A stretch of DNA of 64,000 bases from Diphasiastrum complanatum (Eukaryota; Streptophyta; Lycopodiopsida; Lycopodiales; Lycopodiaceae), in NCBI GenBank assembly GCA_029204225.1, contig CM055101.1:34909683-34973682 (forward strand). Reading direction: 5' to 3'. A program made the translations under genes and the position numbers. Below are positions 43,860-54,282 of the stretch, piece by piece. Under the pieces are notes generated by a model. The model saw nothing but the letters and a program-made list of their open reading frames with translations, had not been told where the DNA came from and searched no databases. The number at the start of each line of letters is the position of its first letter. Position 1 is the first letter of the stretch.

Positions 43860-44660
43860 CTTCTTCTTGAGACATTCTGATGCAAAATGTCATTTCTTTT
43901 TAGAGAAAAAACATTTGTACTTGGACTTGTCTTTGATCTTGCCCTTTGAGCTTGAAGCCTCATCCTCCTCCTTGGTCTCCTTGAAGTGCTTCTTCTTGCC
44001 ATTGGTCTTCTTCTTGCTTTTGAATGAGAAATTAGCTTTCTCATCACCATCCTGCAGAGAAATAGCATTCATTCTTGCATTGGTATGCAACATCCTACAC
44101 TCTTCAGCTACTAATACACTGTGTAGCTTTTCTATAGTAGGCAAAGTGTCTTGGATTGCAAAGCTTTGGACCAAATTTGTAAAGCCACTCCCTAGACCAT
44201 TGAGGACAATCTGAACAAGCTCACTATCTTGAATATTCTCTTCAATGGAAGCTAACTCCCTATTGAGAGACTTGATTCTAAGCACATAATCTTGTGCACT
44301 CTCATCACTCCTCTTCATTCTTTGTAGAATCTGATTCCTAAGCATGAGAACCCTCGAAGTGTTACTAGACTCATAGATAGATTTTTAAGATTCCCAAGCC
44401 TCTTTAGAACTCTTACATGATGATACTTCCTTTAAAAGATCATTGCTTACATTCATTTTAATACAGTGAAGTGCAAGCCTAGACCTCTTCTTGTATCCCA
44501 CTAATTCATGTGCACCTAGAGGTTCATCTTCATCATCTATTAGAAACTCATAAAGATCCTGGAGCACCATTAGTGACTCCATCCTCACTTTCCAAATAGC
44601 ATAACTGGTAGATTTTAACCTCTCACTAGCTTCTAGAAGGTAGGCTCCCACTGATCCCAT
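43860..44660 (-). pseudogene. Copia-D gag, two premature stops
   Basis: Gag starts at 44660 (MGSVGAYLLEASERLKS) with the N-terminal YAIWKVRMESLMVLQDLYEF and UBN2 helices. A stop at 44385-44387 (ES*KSIYES, where the Copia-G relative has Leu) breaks it, and it resumes to 43890 with NQILQRMKRSDESAQDYVL and a Lys-rich tail. The zinc knuckle (KCFFSKKK, stop TGA, HFASEC) has Ser for the second Cys and a stop before His. Pol follows after a short acidic linker. Confidence 0.9.
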
Positions 44661-45279
44661 CTTACTAGCAAGATTCTACACACAAGATATAGATTTGTTT
44701 GGACCTGAAACTCACAAAGGTTTCTAACTTGCAGTGTTTCACTCAAATGTTGACTTCTAATCCAACAGATGGATTTGTAATCATAGTTCTATCACTCTCT
44801 CACAAGCTGGAATGAAGATAGGATGAGATGAAAACTACACTCAAGCAAATCTTGCCAATCTTGGCTATTCTTGGACAAAAACTGACTCTATCTCTCTCAT
44901 TCACTTGGATGTACTTTCAAGAACTGGTTTCCACTTTAAGAAGGTCTGAAATCAGCCTAGATTAATTAGTTCTCATGAAACAAATTCAAAACTAATCAAT
45001 GGCAAGTGATCTTGGTAGCTTATTCTAGGATTTGCACCAAAAATTACATCAAACTGACACCAGATGAATTTTTTATGATCCAATGAATATGGGTTATTAA
45101 ATGCTGGTTCAGAGATGCTCACACGTGTGAACAGTACGGATTTTGATCCTAAAAAAGTTTGGGATCAAATCCCCTCAGCAAAACCTGGATACCAGCTCGC
45201 CCTTCCAATACTAGCTTTTTGCACCAAAACCTGCTAAAACTGGATTAGATTCAAACACAAATCAATGGCCTTGTACTTG

Positions 45280-45291
45280 GCTCTGATACCA
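45280..45291 (-). other. Copia-D primer-binding site
   Basis: The minus strand reads TGGTATCAGAGC immediately after the 5' LTR end TTTTCTCA. Confidence 0.9.
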
Positions 45292-45982
45292 TGAGAAAAG
45301 TACAGTACTAAGGACCATAAATGGATCTTTGAATGATCCACAAGGTGATTGTATGCTTGTTAAACAATCTATCAAAAACTAGTCATCAGAAAACAAGATC
45401 TAGTTTAGCAGCTTGATAGGAAACAAGTAGAGAAAATCAAAGCATTGATCAAATAGTATAATCCAACTCCACACGTGTGGAAATAAGGCTGTAGTACGGC
45501 CTGTAGACAGTGTTTACAAGGTGCCAAATTTGGGTTTCATTGGAAATCAAGAATAATCACCATACAATGAGAGGAAACTTGAGTTTCTCCTTGAGGCTCC
45601 AAAAAGTTTCTATCTTCTCACTATGGAGAATGGGAATACATAGTAAAACACACTTCCTTTGCAAAGTTAAGTGAAAATCCAGCATGTAATAAGGACGTAG
45701 ACTCCACTTTCTTGCCCTAATGTGAAAACCCTAGCCTAGATCCAAGAGTCATGCTTGGTAGGTGCATGGTAGGTACAAATCTCATTATAAATCATGGTCT
45801 AGATCCTACAAAGTAGGAATCACTACCAAATGGACACAACCACTCCTCTTGACTCGTGGTAACCTACTTTAGGTGTGTATGTACAAGTGGCACTTTGGCC
45901 ATTCAAGTAACCAACAAACAATATTGACAACATGTACAATATTCTACATGGCTAGATTTGCCAATGTAGGCAATTTTTCATA
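45292..45982 (-). repeat. Copia-D 5' LTR
   Basis: It matches the 3' LTR over its full length. Its outer terminus reads TATGAAAAATTG, where the 3' LTR has TGTGAAAAATTG, a one-base change in the terminal dinucleotide. Recognising that change makes the TATGA target duplication line up. It contains the perfect palindrome CCACACGTGTGG (45469-45480). Confidence 0.9.
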
Positions 45983-46435
45983 TATGAGAAATGGAGGTCT
46001 TGGATTTCCATCAAGAATGAGCATCATGAAGAGGATCTTAAGGAGTCATCTCAAGGTTCAAGTGTGCCAAGGATTGAGGAGGAGAGACCTTCTCAAGTTG
46101 TGATTCCAAAAAGAAACTCAAGAAACATGGTTGAACCCATGTGGCTTACATTTCAAGGGAAAGAGGAGCATATCTCATGTGGAGCAAGCCTCAAGGTCAA
46201 GCATCTACATAAAAATTGGAAGGAATCAATTTTGGAGATGCTAGGATGGTGCAAAGCTCTCAAGCTGATCAAAGATGTCAACATCAAAGAAGCACTATCA
46301 TGGATATGGTGATTTCAGATCAACATCAAGCTCATTGGCTCAACTTCATACCTTTTGAACCAACAAAAACCAATTCAGCCCATGGCTTCAAGTTCAAGAT
46401 CATCATATTTTTCATGACGCTAGATTTTTTAGGAG
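45983..46435 (+). pseudogene. Copia-E internal remainder beyond Copia-D
   Basis: After the target duplication the plus strand continues with an integrase-RT linker-like reading (EHHEEDLKESSQGSS, then NSRNMVEPMWLTFQ), comparable to the Copia-D linker (RSEPLRLTYDGQG). A less clear segment follows, ending near the purine tract TTAGGAG before the right LTR. The order is unusual: linker-like sequence follows the pre-RT sequence of 39323-39987. The copia pol was probably rearranged before or during deletion. Confidence 0.6.
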
Positions 46436-47236
46436 TGTGAAAAATGCAAAAATAAGCTTGGTAGAGGCCAAAAATCTTGTATATAGATAAACACACATGT
46501 GTGGAGCCTATTCCCACGTGCAAAACTAGTGTACTTGTCATGTACCATAATCGTATAGGATGTACATATGATTTAATTCAAGTTCTAGTGGCTAAAAAGG
46601 CCAAAAACTAGTTTTCTAGACATATGACACATGGCATCAATCTACTGATTGCATGAGACACATCCTTTGGTTAGGTGTCATATCCAATGTGTAGAGGACA
46701 GCTCACACGTGTGGAATAAGCTGAAGTAGGTGCATTTTGAGTTCTAGAAGATTTTCAAGTAGATCTCCATATAGAAGGAAAATAGACCAAAAGTGCTCAA
46801 AATAGAAGGTTTTGTCCAAGTTTCAGTTTTGCATGATGAATCATCATATGACAAAGCACCTTCACACATGTGGGATCAGAGGGATGATCAGTACCACGAG
46901 CTCCCACTTATTGTATATATAGAGCCACAATTGGCCATAATCATAGTGAGACACCAATCTTGGTTTTGGAAGCAATTTTGAGTGATTCTCTCCATTTGTC
47001 TACATTTGTTTTGATTGTTTTGAGGTTCTATCAATGTGTACTTGATTTTCAGGTTGGAGTGCATACTCAGACAGTGTTTCACACGTGTGAAATCAGAAAG
47101 TACACCTACCTTCAATTAATGATTGTCTTGTTAGGATTTTGTGTCTAGAATTGATCTAGATTGATCTTAATCTCAACAACCCCTCTTGAGGATCAGATTA
47201 GGATCCACTCTTGGTCCTTTTTGTACTTTTTGCACA
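46436..47236 (+). repeat. Copia-E 3' LTR
   Basis: The 801-base LTR starts TGTGAAAAATGC and ends TTTTTGCACA. It carries the perfect 16-base palindrome TTTCACACGTGTGAAA (47077-47092) and other CACACGTGTG copies. Confidence 0.85.
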
Positions 47237-47241
47237 ATATG

Positions 47242-48389
47242 TTGTTTGTACATCCATTTAATGTATTTCCAAATCTGCTGCAACAACAAATGATAAAAAA
47301 AGTTGAATAGAAGAATGCTTGACTACTGGACTGAAGGTCTCAGTATAATCAGCATTGTATACCTGAGAAAAACCTCTGGCGACAAGTCAGGCTTTTCTTC
47401 TATTGATACTTCCATCTACTTTGTACTTGACTTTGAAAATCCATTTGCAATCAACTACGTTTCTGCTAGCAGCTAATTCAATAATTGTCCATTTTTGGTT
47501 CTTGATAAGAGACGAATACTCTTTATCCATAGCTTCTTTTTAGAGATTTGAATCAGGCTAACTGAGTGCCTCTTGGACAAACGTCAGTTCCTGAACAAGG
47601 TAGGCTGCAAACTCATCGATATACATGTGAAGTGGTCTACTAGTTCTTGATGATCTTCTGGGTAATAGAAGTTGATCGTTTCCATCATACTATAGTTGTT
47701 GAACTGCAACATCATCATTTTCTGATTAGTTGTTCAGGGAGAGTAGAAGGGCTTGGGCTTTCAATGGATATAGTCGACTGAGGAACTGGTAAGTTAAACA
47801 TGTCAGGTGAAGCTGACGGGTCAGCTAGATGGGTTGTGCCTTTTCCCTTGAGGTCTTGAAGCTGATCTTCAATGAAGATGACATCCCGGCTAGTGAATGT
47901 CTTGGACTCAATAGGATCGAACATCTTGTAGGCTTGATCTAAAGTAATGTAGCTGATGAAAATACATTTGATACTCTAGAAGTCGAGCTTCTTCCTGAGA
48001 TCACGAGGAATCTACGCAAAAGTAGTACATCCAAAAACTCGTAAGTTTGATAGAGAAAGTTTGGTTCTTGTCCAAACTTCAAATGGTGTTTGGTCTGAGA
48101 GACCTTTAGTAGGACATCTATTCTGAATATAGGTTGTTGTTGAAACAGCTTTAGCCCAGAAGGACTTCGGAAGTGTAGCATATGATAGCATGCACTTTGC
48201 TGATTCAACTAAGATTATGTTCTTTCTCTCTGCAAGACCATTTAATTGAGGTGAATAGGAAGTGATGTATTGTTGTTTAATGCCATTGTTAAGGTAGTAC
48301 TTCTTGAATTCGGTGAAGATGTATTCTTCCCCATTATCTGACCTCAATGTTTTGATTCTTTTGCTAATTTTTGTTGCAAATGGTGACAT
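47242..48389 (-). pseudogene. Copia-F integrase and RT N-terminal segment
   Basis: The minus strand encodes integrase core (IKTLRSDNGEEYIFTEF, SPQLNGLAERKNIILVE, FWAKAVSTTTYIQNRCP, NLRVFGCTTFA; 48389-48012), then SRDVIFIEDQLQDL (47900-47840), an acidic/Pro linker, and the RT start (CKWIFKVKYKVDGSINRRKA, with MDVQTT at the end) in broken frames. It joins in phase of homology with YLDGVIEEDIYM at 36520 once Copia-E is removed. The catalytic D of RSDNG and E of GLAERKN are present. At 48389 it abuts a plus-strand copia fragment, so protease and gag are lost. Confidence 0.85.
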
Positions 48390-49113
48390 ATGTGATATTC
48401 AAGAAATAGGAACAATTCTTATTTGGCTTGAGCTAAGCGCGAAGGCAAAACTTCAAGATGTCTTGTATGTTCTTTCAGTATCTAGGAACTTTTTGAGTGT
48501 AATCAACAATGGATGTGATGTCAAGTTTGATTGCAATATTTGCTTTATCACAAAGAATGGAAATGTGACTGCCAAAGGAATTAGAGATGGTAGGCTTTTC
48601 AAGCTTAATGTTTGTATGAGAGCTAATCATTATGCGATGGATCAAGTCTTTTAAGAGGAGATATTGGAGCACCCAAATCTCAAATCCATTGAAGGTTGGT
48701 GCAGAAGGGATTTGGTTTTAAACTGTCAAGGCCATTGTTAGCAAACGGTAAGCTTGATGGTGTGTGTCTTTGAAAGAGTTTACAATCTTGTGGATATTTT
48801 CTTTGGTCACAAGAATATTGACTATTGATACCATTTATGAGTTCAATGTTTCTATGAAGAGTCAATTTTATGATTGTGATGAGTTCACATTTTTAATTCT
48901 CTTGTTGCTATGGATATGTTTCATATTAAGAGGGAGAACTTTCATATCTTCACATTTAAAAATCTTGTGATGAACAAAAGCCATGATGTCCTTATGAAAG
49001 ATCATGAAGTTGATCTTGAGATGCTTCATCAACATCAAGAGTAATTTGACAATATGGAACAAGAAGGAGACATCAAGAAGGAACCCGAGAAGGAGGTTGT
49101 TGTTGTGAAGAAT
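48390..49113 (+). pseudogene. Copia-G-type protease/pre-integrase fragment
   Basis: The plus strand reads IGTILIWLELSAKAKLQDV, then LYVLSVSRNFLSV, NNGCDVKFDCNICFI and KGIRDGRLFKLN, equivalent to the Copia-D protease end and pre-integrase region. A decayed HPNLKSIE zinc-region piece follows. Beyond 48720 nothing is clear until a purine-rich stretch before the LTR at 49114. It is either the tail of an upstream element sharing that LTR or unrelated debris. Confidence 0.65.
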
Positions 49114-49796
49114 TGTCAAAAATTGGCAAATCTAGCTTGATAAAAAATCATGTAGTATAATGTAAATTTTGTACATAAGTGGATTTCACACATGTGAGTC
49201 CAAGATGCCACGTGGAAAACCACTCCTAATGTAGGTTAGGTCAAGTACATAGGGTTGGTCATGTCATTTTGGTAGTGATTCCTAGTTTATAGGACCTAAA
49301 TCCTAGATTTAAGGTGAAAAATTGACCAACTAGCTATCTACCAAGCATGACTCTCAGAAATAGACTAGGGTCTCATTTTAGGAAAAAAAGGGTGAGTTGA
49401 CTTCCTTATTAAATGCTGGAAATCCACCTAACTTCACAAAGGAAGTCGAATTTGCTATGTATTCCATGCTCCCATAGTGAGAATTTTTGGAGCTCATTTG
49501 CAATCTCAAGCTAGTTCACTATGTACATTTAGTTTTTGTGATCCAAATGCAATCAAATCAATTTCTACTTGTTTCTCAGCTTTAAGGCCGTACTACAGCC
49601 TTTAGTACACATGTGTGGGCTCAGAATTCAATGTAGATCAAATCTTTTTATTGTTAATGCTTGTTGTTTGGCAAATTCCCAATCTAGATCAACGTTTTCG
49701 TGTCTAGTTTTTTGATAGGTTGTTAAGCAAGCATCCAATCACTCTTGTGGATCTTTTGTAGATCCACTTATGGTCCTAAATTACAGTACTCTCACA
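49114..49796 (+). repeat. Copia-G LTR
   Basis: The 683-base LTR starts TGTCAAAAATTGGCAAATC and ends ACTCTCACA before a primer site. It is a diverged relative of the Copia-D LTR (same length class, shared blocks such as CCACTCCTNNTG, CTAGATTTAAGG-type and GGCCGTACTACAGCC). No second copy was found downstream, so the element lost its 3' LTR or it is beyond recognition. Confidence 0.75.
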
Positions 49797-49808
49797 TGGT
49801 ATCAAAGC
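49797..49808 (+). other. Copia-G primer-binding site
   Basis: TGGTATCAAAGC follows the LTR end directly; one base differs from the initiator-Met site. Confidence 0.85.
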
Positions 49809-50199
49809 CAAGTACAAGATCATTAACCATTGATCAAATGCAAATCCGTTTAACGCAAGTTTTGGTGCTAAAAACTAGTATTGAGAGGGCAAGCTAGAAT
49901 CTTGATTTTGGTGAGGAGATTTGAACCCAAACTTGTTAGGGGTCCAAATCCGTACTTTCCACATGTGTGGGCACCTATGGACCCGCATTTAATGCATGGT
50001 ATTCTTTTGATCCAAAGAAATTCAATTTGTGAGCTTTTGATATAATTTTTGGTGGTGATTAGATTTGACTTAGGGTCATGAGATCTAATTAATCTAGGTT
50101 GAAATTATCAGGTCCTCTACACTTGTTTTACAGGTCTTGAAAGTACATCAAAAAGTGTGAGGGAGATTTAGTCATGTTATTGTCCAAAAATAGCCAAAA

Positions 50200-50560
50200 T
50201 TGGCAAGATTTGATTGAAAGTAGATTTCACATCATCTTATCTTCATTCCAACTTTGTGAGGGAGTGCTAGGACTGAGATTATAAGTCCATTTGTTGGATT
50301 AGAAATCTAATTTGAGTGAAACGCTACAAGAGAGAGACCTTAGTGAGTTTCTAAAGACAATCCAATCCATTTCTTGGCAATATTTGTTTGAAAGTAGTTT
50401 TCACTTCATCTTATCTTCATTCCAACTTTGTGAGAGAGTGATAGAACTATGATTATAAGTCCATTTGTTGGATTAGAAATCAAATTTGAGTGAAACACTA
50501 CAAGTGTGAGACCTTTGTGAGTTTCGAGTCAATCAAGTCTATTTCTTGTTTGTAGAAGTC
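50200..50560 (+). repeat. ~180-bp tandem duplication in the Copia-G leader
   Basis: Two direct copies (about 50200-50384 and 50386-50560) share TTTCAC, ATCTTATCTTCATTCCAAC and ATTATAAGTCCATTTGTTGG blocks. They lie between the primer site and gag, in the position of the packaging leader. Confidence 0.85.
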
Positions 50561-50914
50561 ACTAATAAGATGAGATCTGCTAGAGCATACCTTCTAGAGG
50601 CTAGTGAGAGATTGAATCCTTCAAATTATGCTATTTGGAAGGTTAGGATGGAGTCACTTTTGGTGCTCCAAGACCTTTATGAATTTCTGATTGAGGATGA
50701 AGATGAACCTCTAGGTGCACATCAATTAGTGAGATACAAAAAGAGATCTAAACTAGCACTTCATTGTGTGAAAATGAACGTGAGCAATGATCTTTTGAGG
50801 GCAGTATGATCATGTAAAAGTGCTAAAGATGCTTGGGAGTCTTTAAAATCAATATATGAATCTAGCAACACTTCTAGAGTTCTTATGCTTAGAAATCAGA
50901 TTTTGCAAAGCATG
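50546..50914 (+). pseudogene. Copia-G gag N-terminal part
   Basis: The frame starts at ATG 50546 or 50570 (RSARAYLLEASERLNPSNY) and runs through YAIWKVRMESLLVLQDLYEF, KLALHCVKMNVSNDLLRAV, a TGA stop at 50807, and then CKSAKDAWESLKSIYES and MLRNQILQSM. It is very close to Copia-D Gag. After ILQSM (50913) the sequence jumps to protease/pre-integrase, so the rest of Gag is deleted. Confidence 0.85.
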
Positions 50915-51526
50915 AGCGACACCATCTCTTTGTATCTAGAATCCTCAATAAGTATGGATCTAGAAAATGTCCTTTATGTACCATCAATCACCAAGAATAT
51001 GCTAAGTGTTGGTCAACTCTCGGAAAGTGGTTTGGATGTCCACTTTGAGCATGGTGTTTGTTCCATTTTTAAGAATGATGTTTGCATTGCAAAGGGATTT
51101 AAACATGGAAGATTGTTTAAGTTGGAAGCTAGTATTGCTTTTGAGAGTGTGAGCTTGGCAAAGGAGGAGAACACTCAAGAGGAGATCTTGAAAAAGTGTG
51201 ATCTTGCTTGCATTGAGGAGGAGCATCAGAAGGAAGAAGATCTTGGGGATCAGCCTCAAGGCATGAGAATTCCAAGGGAGTCCTCAATGACAGTGGCCGA
51301 ATCATCAAACTGCATGAAAATTGTCCATTCAAGTGTGCATCTTGCAAGGATGGTGAGCATTGGAGAGTCTACTATCTTTGAATACTTGTTGGATACTATT
51401 AGTAGACATGGAGTGACTTGTTGCTTATCTTTAAGATCTATGATGTTTAGTACTCTTTATGACAAGACAATGAAATTAGATGCTTTCAAATCTCCATTTG
51501 TTGTTAATAAAGCAATTTCAGGATAA
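50885..51526 (+). CDS. Chimeric Gag-protease/pre-integrase frame, 213 codons
   Basis: One open frame begins in Gag (MLRNQILQSM), passes through the deletion junction, and continues with the post-protease region (MDLENVLYVPSITKNMLSVG, SGLDVHFEHGVCSIF, KGFKHGRLFKLEASIA) and an acidic linker. It then ends in ~90 residues I do not recognise (MKIVHSSVHLARMVSIGEST onwards). The active-site DSG of the protease and the integrase are absent. The frame survives the deletion, perhaps by chance. It is the product of a deletion within a copia element, and no function is implied. Confidence 0.6.
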   Translation: MLRNQILQSMSDTISLYLESSISMDLENVLYVPSITKNMLSVGQLSESGLDVHFEHGVCSIFKNDVCIAKGFKHGRLFKLEASIAFESVSLAKEENTQEEILKKCDLACIEEEHQKEEDLGDQPQGMRIPRESSMTVAESSNCMKIVHSSVHLARMVSIGESTIFEYLLDTISRHGVTCCLSLRSMMFSTLYDKTMKLDAFKSPFVVNKAISG

Positions 51527-51529
51527 TTA

Positions 51530-52122
51530 TTTATGTAATAATTTGAATAGTGTCATAAAAGATGAAACATCATTTGTATTGGAAATCTTTGGGTCCACAT
51601 GCTTTCAGCATAATCATTCCAATGTAAGGACCAAAGATTATTGTGAAAGATTCAACTAGTTTGATCATATTTGCTATATTTCCATATTTGGGATATTGAG
51701 GCCAACTTTGGTTTTAGACTTAGAGATTGACTTTTTAAAGTTCATTAGTCTAAATGTCATTTGAATAAACACTTTTTGAAAGTGTGGGAAAGTTAGAAGG
51801 TGAGTTTCAAATTTGAATGTTGGGTACTTTGAATCTAGACCCAAAAATAGTAGGATTAGCATTTTGGAGGAAAAGCCCAGTGGCCAAAGAGGGTTTGGAC
51901 CTATTATAAAAGGATGCAACTCGTGGAGAGAGGGATATTCTCTCTTCTCTATCTCATTTCATACTTATACATGGTTCTGTTGGGTTCTACTATCCATTGG
52001 TGCACTATGCTTGTGATTGCATGCAATTTTATGTGTAGAATGATCTATATTTGTTATTTTTGGATCCACACATGTGAAATACAGTAGCTTGCTGGTTTTT
52101 ATGGATAGCAACAATACTTTAT
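51530..52122 (+). other. Spacer with a TATA-bearing segment
   Basis: No coding similarity was seen. CCTATTATAAAAGGATGC at 51899-51916 followed by a pyrimidine-rich stretch (TCTCTTCTCTATCTC) resembles an LTR or small promoter. No termini could be placed. Confidence 0.4.
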
Positions 52123-52927
52123 TGTTGGCTGATTCTGACAAATCCCCAAGATACTCGGATAGAACAACTCAAGAGCACCTCTCACCTTAGACCAAGGAGG
52201 TCTGAGGAGACGAGACGGACGAAGACTGAGAGCCGAGTATGAGAGCCAAGGAATACTAGTTAGTAATGACAAGCCAGAACTGTGTAAGCCTCATGGTGAA
52301 TCCCTGAAGATGGAATGACCATGTAGGAACTAGTATTTCTAGGCTAAAGTAATAAATGCAAGTAGACCCCTCTTAAAGAAAGTAGAGTGAGCCACCTTTT
52401 GATGATGACCACTAGTGGAGAGCATTATTCCACTTGTAATTTGTGAAATATGGAAATTCCACTAGGATGTCACCTAAGGAGCTCTCTTGCTTATTTAAGA
52501 GACTCCCTCTTTGTGAAGAGGAGCTTTTTGTGAAATGTACCTACTCCATGCTAAAATGAGAAGAGCCTCCACGAGATTTGGTGCATCCATTGAGCTCCTT
52601 GATCATGCTTATTTCTTGAGTGAAAGCATTCATGATCTTGCCCTTCCCTCTATGTGTGGTTGTGGATTGTAGAGTGGATTAGATTTCTTGATTTTCTAGA
52701 GTGGATTAGTTTCTTTTCTTGTCTGTGGACTAATGTAGGAACCAACATTCAAGTAAACTAAATTGGCTAGAAATGTGGTATAAATATTGCATATCCTCCA
52801 ACATTCTAGTTCTTGATGTTCTTGGGATGTCCAAGAATCAAAAGACTGGTTGGTTTCTTGATTGTTGGACCTCTAAAATGTTGTAGATTAATTCTTGTTT
52901 CAGCTTTGTGGATTAATGCAAGTGTAG
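52123..52927 (+). mobile_element. LTR-1 copy, plus strand
   Basis: It starts TGTTGGCTGATTC and aligns with the minus-strand copy at 1075-2050, including the TATTTAAGAGA box (52492-52502). It lacks the last ~150 bases of the other copy. Copia gag coding (RLHMIKMNVTNELLKEV) begins immediately afterwards, so its 3' end was lost or it lies truncated against the gag gene. Confidence 0.6.
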
Positions 52928-53449
52928 TTCAGTTTTAGTAAAGGCTACACATGATAAAGATGAATGTTACCAATGAGCTTCTCAAGGAAGTTGGTAAGTG
53001 CACATTATCTTTGGAAGCTTGGAATTAATTGAAGAAGCTTTATGAATCCAAGTCTACTTCTATGACTCTAAGAAGACAAATATGTTCTTGTTTGCAAAAG
53101 AATGAAAAAATCTCAAGTACTTTTGTTTTGAGGATGAAGGCATTGAATGATGAGTTGGCTTGCATTTATGAAAGCATTAAGGAAGGAGAGCTTATTCAAG
53201 TGATTTTTAATGCGTTGTTGGATGCTCATGCTAACATTGTTCAAAGTATTGCTATTCAGAGGACTTTGCCAAGTTTGATGGATCTTCAAGAGATATTGAT
53301 CAATGAAGAATAGAGGCTTCAAGCAAGAGGTGGATCTACATCGACACTTCAAGAGGATGCTATATTCACAAAGGGCAAATTTAAGGACAAAACCAAAAGT
53401 AAGTGGTCTAAAGGGCAAGATCTCTTCAAGTGGCAAAAATAAGGATAGA
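52928..53449 (+). pseudogene. Copia gag fragment, Copia-D/G type
   Basis: The plus strand reads HMIKMNVTNELLKEVGK, a TAA stop near 53027, then LYESKSTSMTLRRQICS, LRMKALNDELACIYESIKEG and IAIQRTLPSLMDLQEILINE, all equivalent to Copia-D Gag helices. Another stop at 53311 is followed by a Lys-rich tail ending SSSGKNKDR at the Gypsy-H LTR. Gypsy-H is therefore inserted just before the zinc knuckle of this gag. Confidence 0.85.
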
Positions 53450-54264
53450 TGTTGGGGGTATTCCCAATAAAGTGTAAATAAATAAAATCCTCCAATAAAA
53501 TGTGTTACGAGGGCATGGCATCCTGCGTGTATAAGCCCATGGCCCAATGAGCATGCAATTAAAGTTGTAAATAAAATAAACTTGACTTGGGCCTTGGAAT
53601 TAAAATAAAACTAGAGGCCCAATCTCATTTTTAAACTTAGAGATTACTTTTTAGAGTTGGGTCCAAATTGGGACTCACATGAATCTTGTGATTTCTAATG
53701 TACTTTTTGTGGACCCTTGGATCAAGTTGAGTCCAAGATGAATGGATAGGATCATTGTGAATATCAGCCAATAAGATTGAGGGGCAAGGGCCTTCCCCAT
53801 TTTATAAAAAGGCACCATTTGTACACTATTTTCATGCTTAATGAAAAGGAAGAAACTCTACCAATTTTGGAAGAGAAGCATCCTCATTTGCAATTCAATG
53901 CTTGTTATTGCTCTTGTTGTTTCCATTTGCTTTCAAGTTCATGCTTGTTGGTTTCAGTAGTTTAAGTTTCTCCTTTAGCAAGTACAATGTGCATTTGAGC
54001 TAACCTCCACCCTCACTCTCAATCTCTCTCTCTTTCTCTTCTCAATCTCTTCTTCTCCATTCCTTCTCTTCAACCAAGACCGTGATGAATGTTAGTGTAG
54101 AGGAGTAGAGTTAAAGAGGAGTAGTATAGTGGTGAGTAGAGCTAAGAAAAAAAATAAAAAACTAACAAAAAGTAGCATCTATGCTTAGTTAGGTACCTAT
54201 CCAGTGATCTAACCTTTGTTGACAGGCGGAAGGGCTATACTACGAGAGATCTTTGACCCCAACA
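53450..54264 (+). repeat. Gypsy-H 5' LTR
   Basis: The 815-base LTR starts TGTTGGGGGTATTCCC and ends GACCCCAACA before the primer site. It has CCAATAAG (53768), a TATA box TTTATAAAAAGG (53801-53812) and a CT-rich stretch near 54025-54070. It matches 61964-62622 closely up to the CT-rich stretch. Confidence 0.85.
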
Positions 54265-54265
54265 G

Positions 54266-54282
54266 TGGCGCCGTTGCGGGGA
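54266..54282 (+). other. Gypsy-H primer-binding site (tRNA-Asp type)
   Basis: TGGCGCCGTTGCGGGGA begins two bases after the LTR. It matches the TGGCGCCGTTGCCGGGGA site, complementary to tRNA-Asp and known from Athila/Tat-type plant elements, with one base missing. Confidence 0.85.

Larger units (their letters stand above)
39988..45982 (-). mobile_element. Copia-D, near-complete copia element
   Basis: This 5995-base minus-strand element has LTRs of 691 bases each (39988-40678 and 45292-45982) and a target duplication TATGA (39983-39987 and 45983-45987). It also has a TGGTATCAGAGCC primer site, gag, protease, integrase, RT and RNase H in copia order, and a purine tract GAGGAGGAG before the 3' LTR. 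By eye the LTRs differ at about 20-25 positions (roughly 3 percent). Gag and Pol carry two stops and two frameshifts, so it is not autonomous now. It is inserted in Copia-E. Confidence 0.95.
36521..47236 (+). mobile_element. Copia-E, plus-strand element hosting Copia-D
   Basis: Two LTRs, a TGGTATCAGAGCC primer site (37353) and a purine-containing tract before the right LTR define a plus-strand element, about 4.7 kb without the nested Copia-D. Inside are a zinc-knuckle frame and remnants of the start of RT but no integrase, YVDD or RNase H. It therefore looks like an internally deleted, non-autonomous copia derivative. It is inserted in Copia-F RT: the Copia-F frame continues from 47242 to 36520 when Copia-E is removed. 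Confidence 0.85.
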
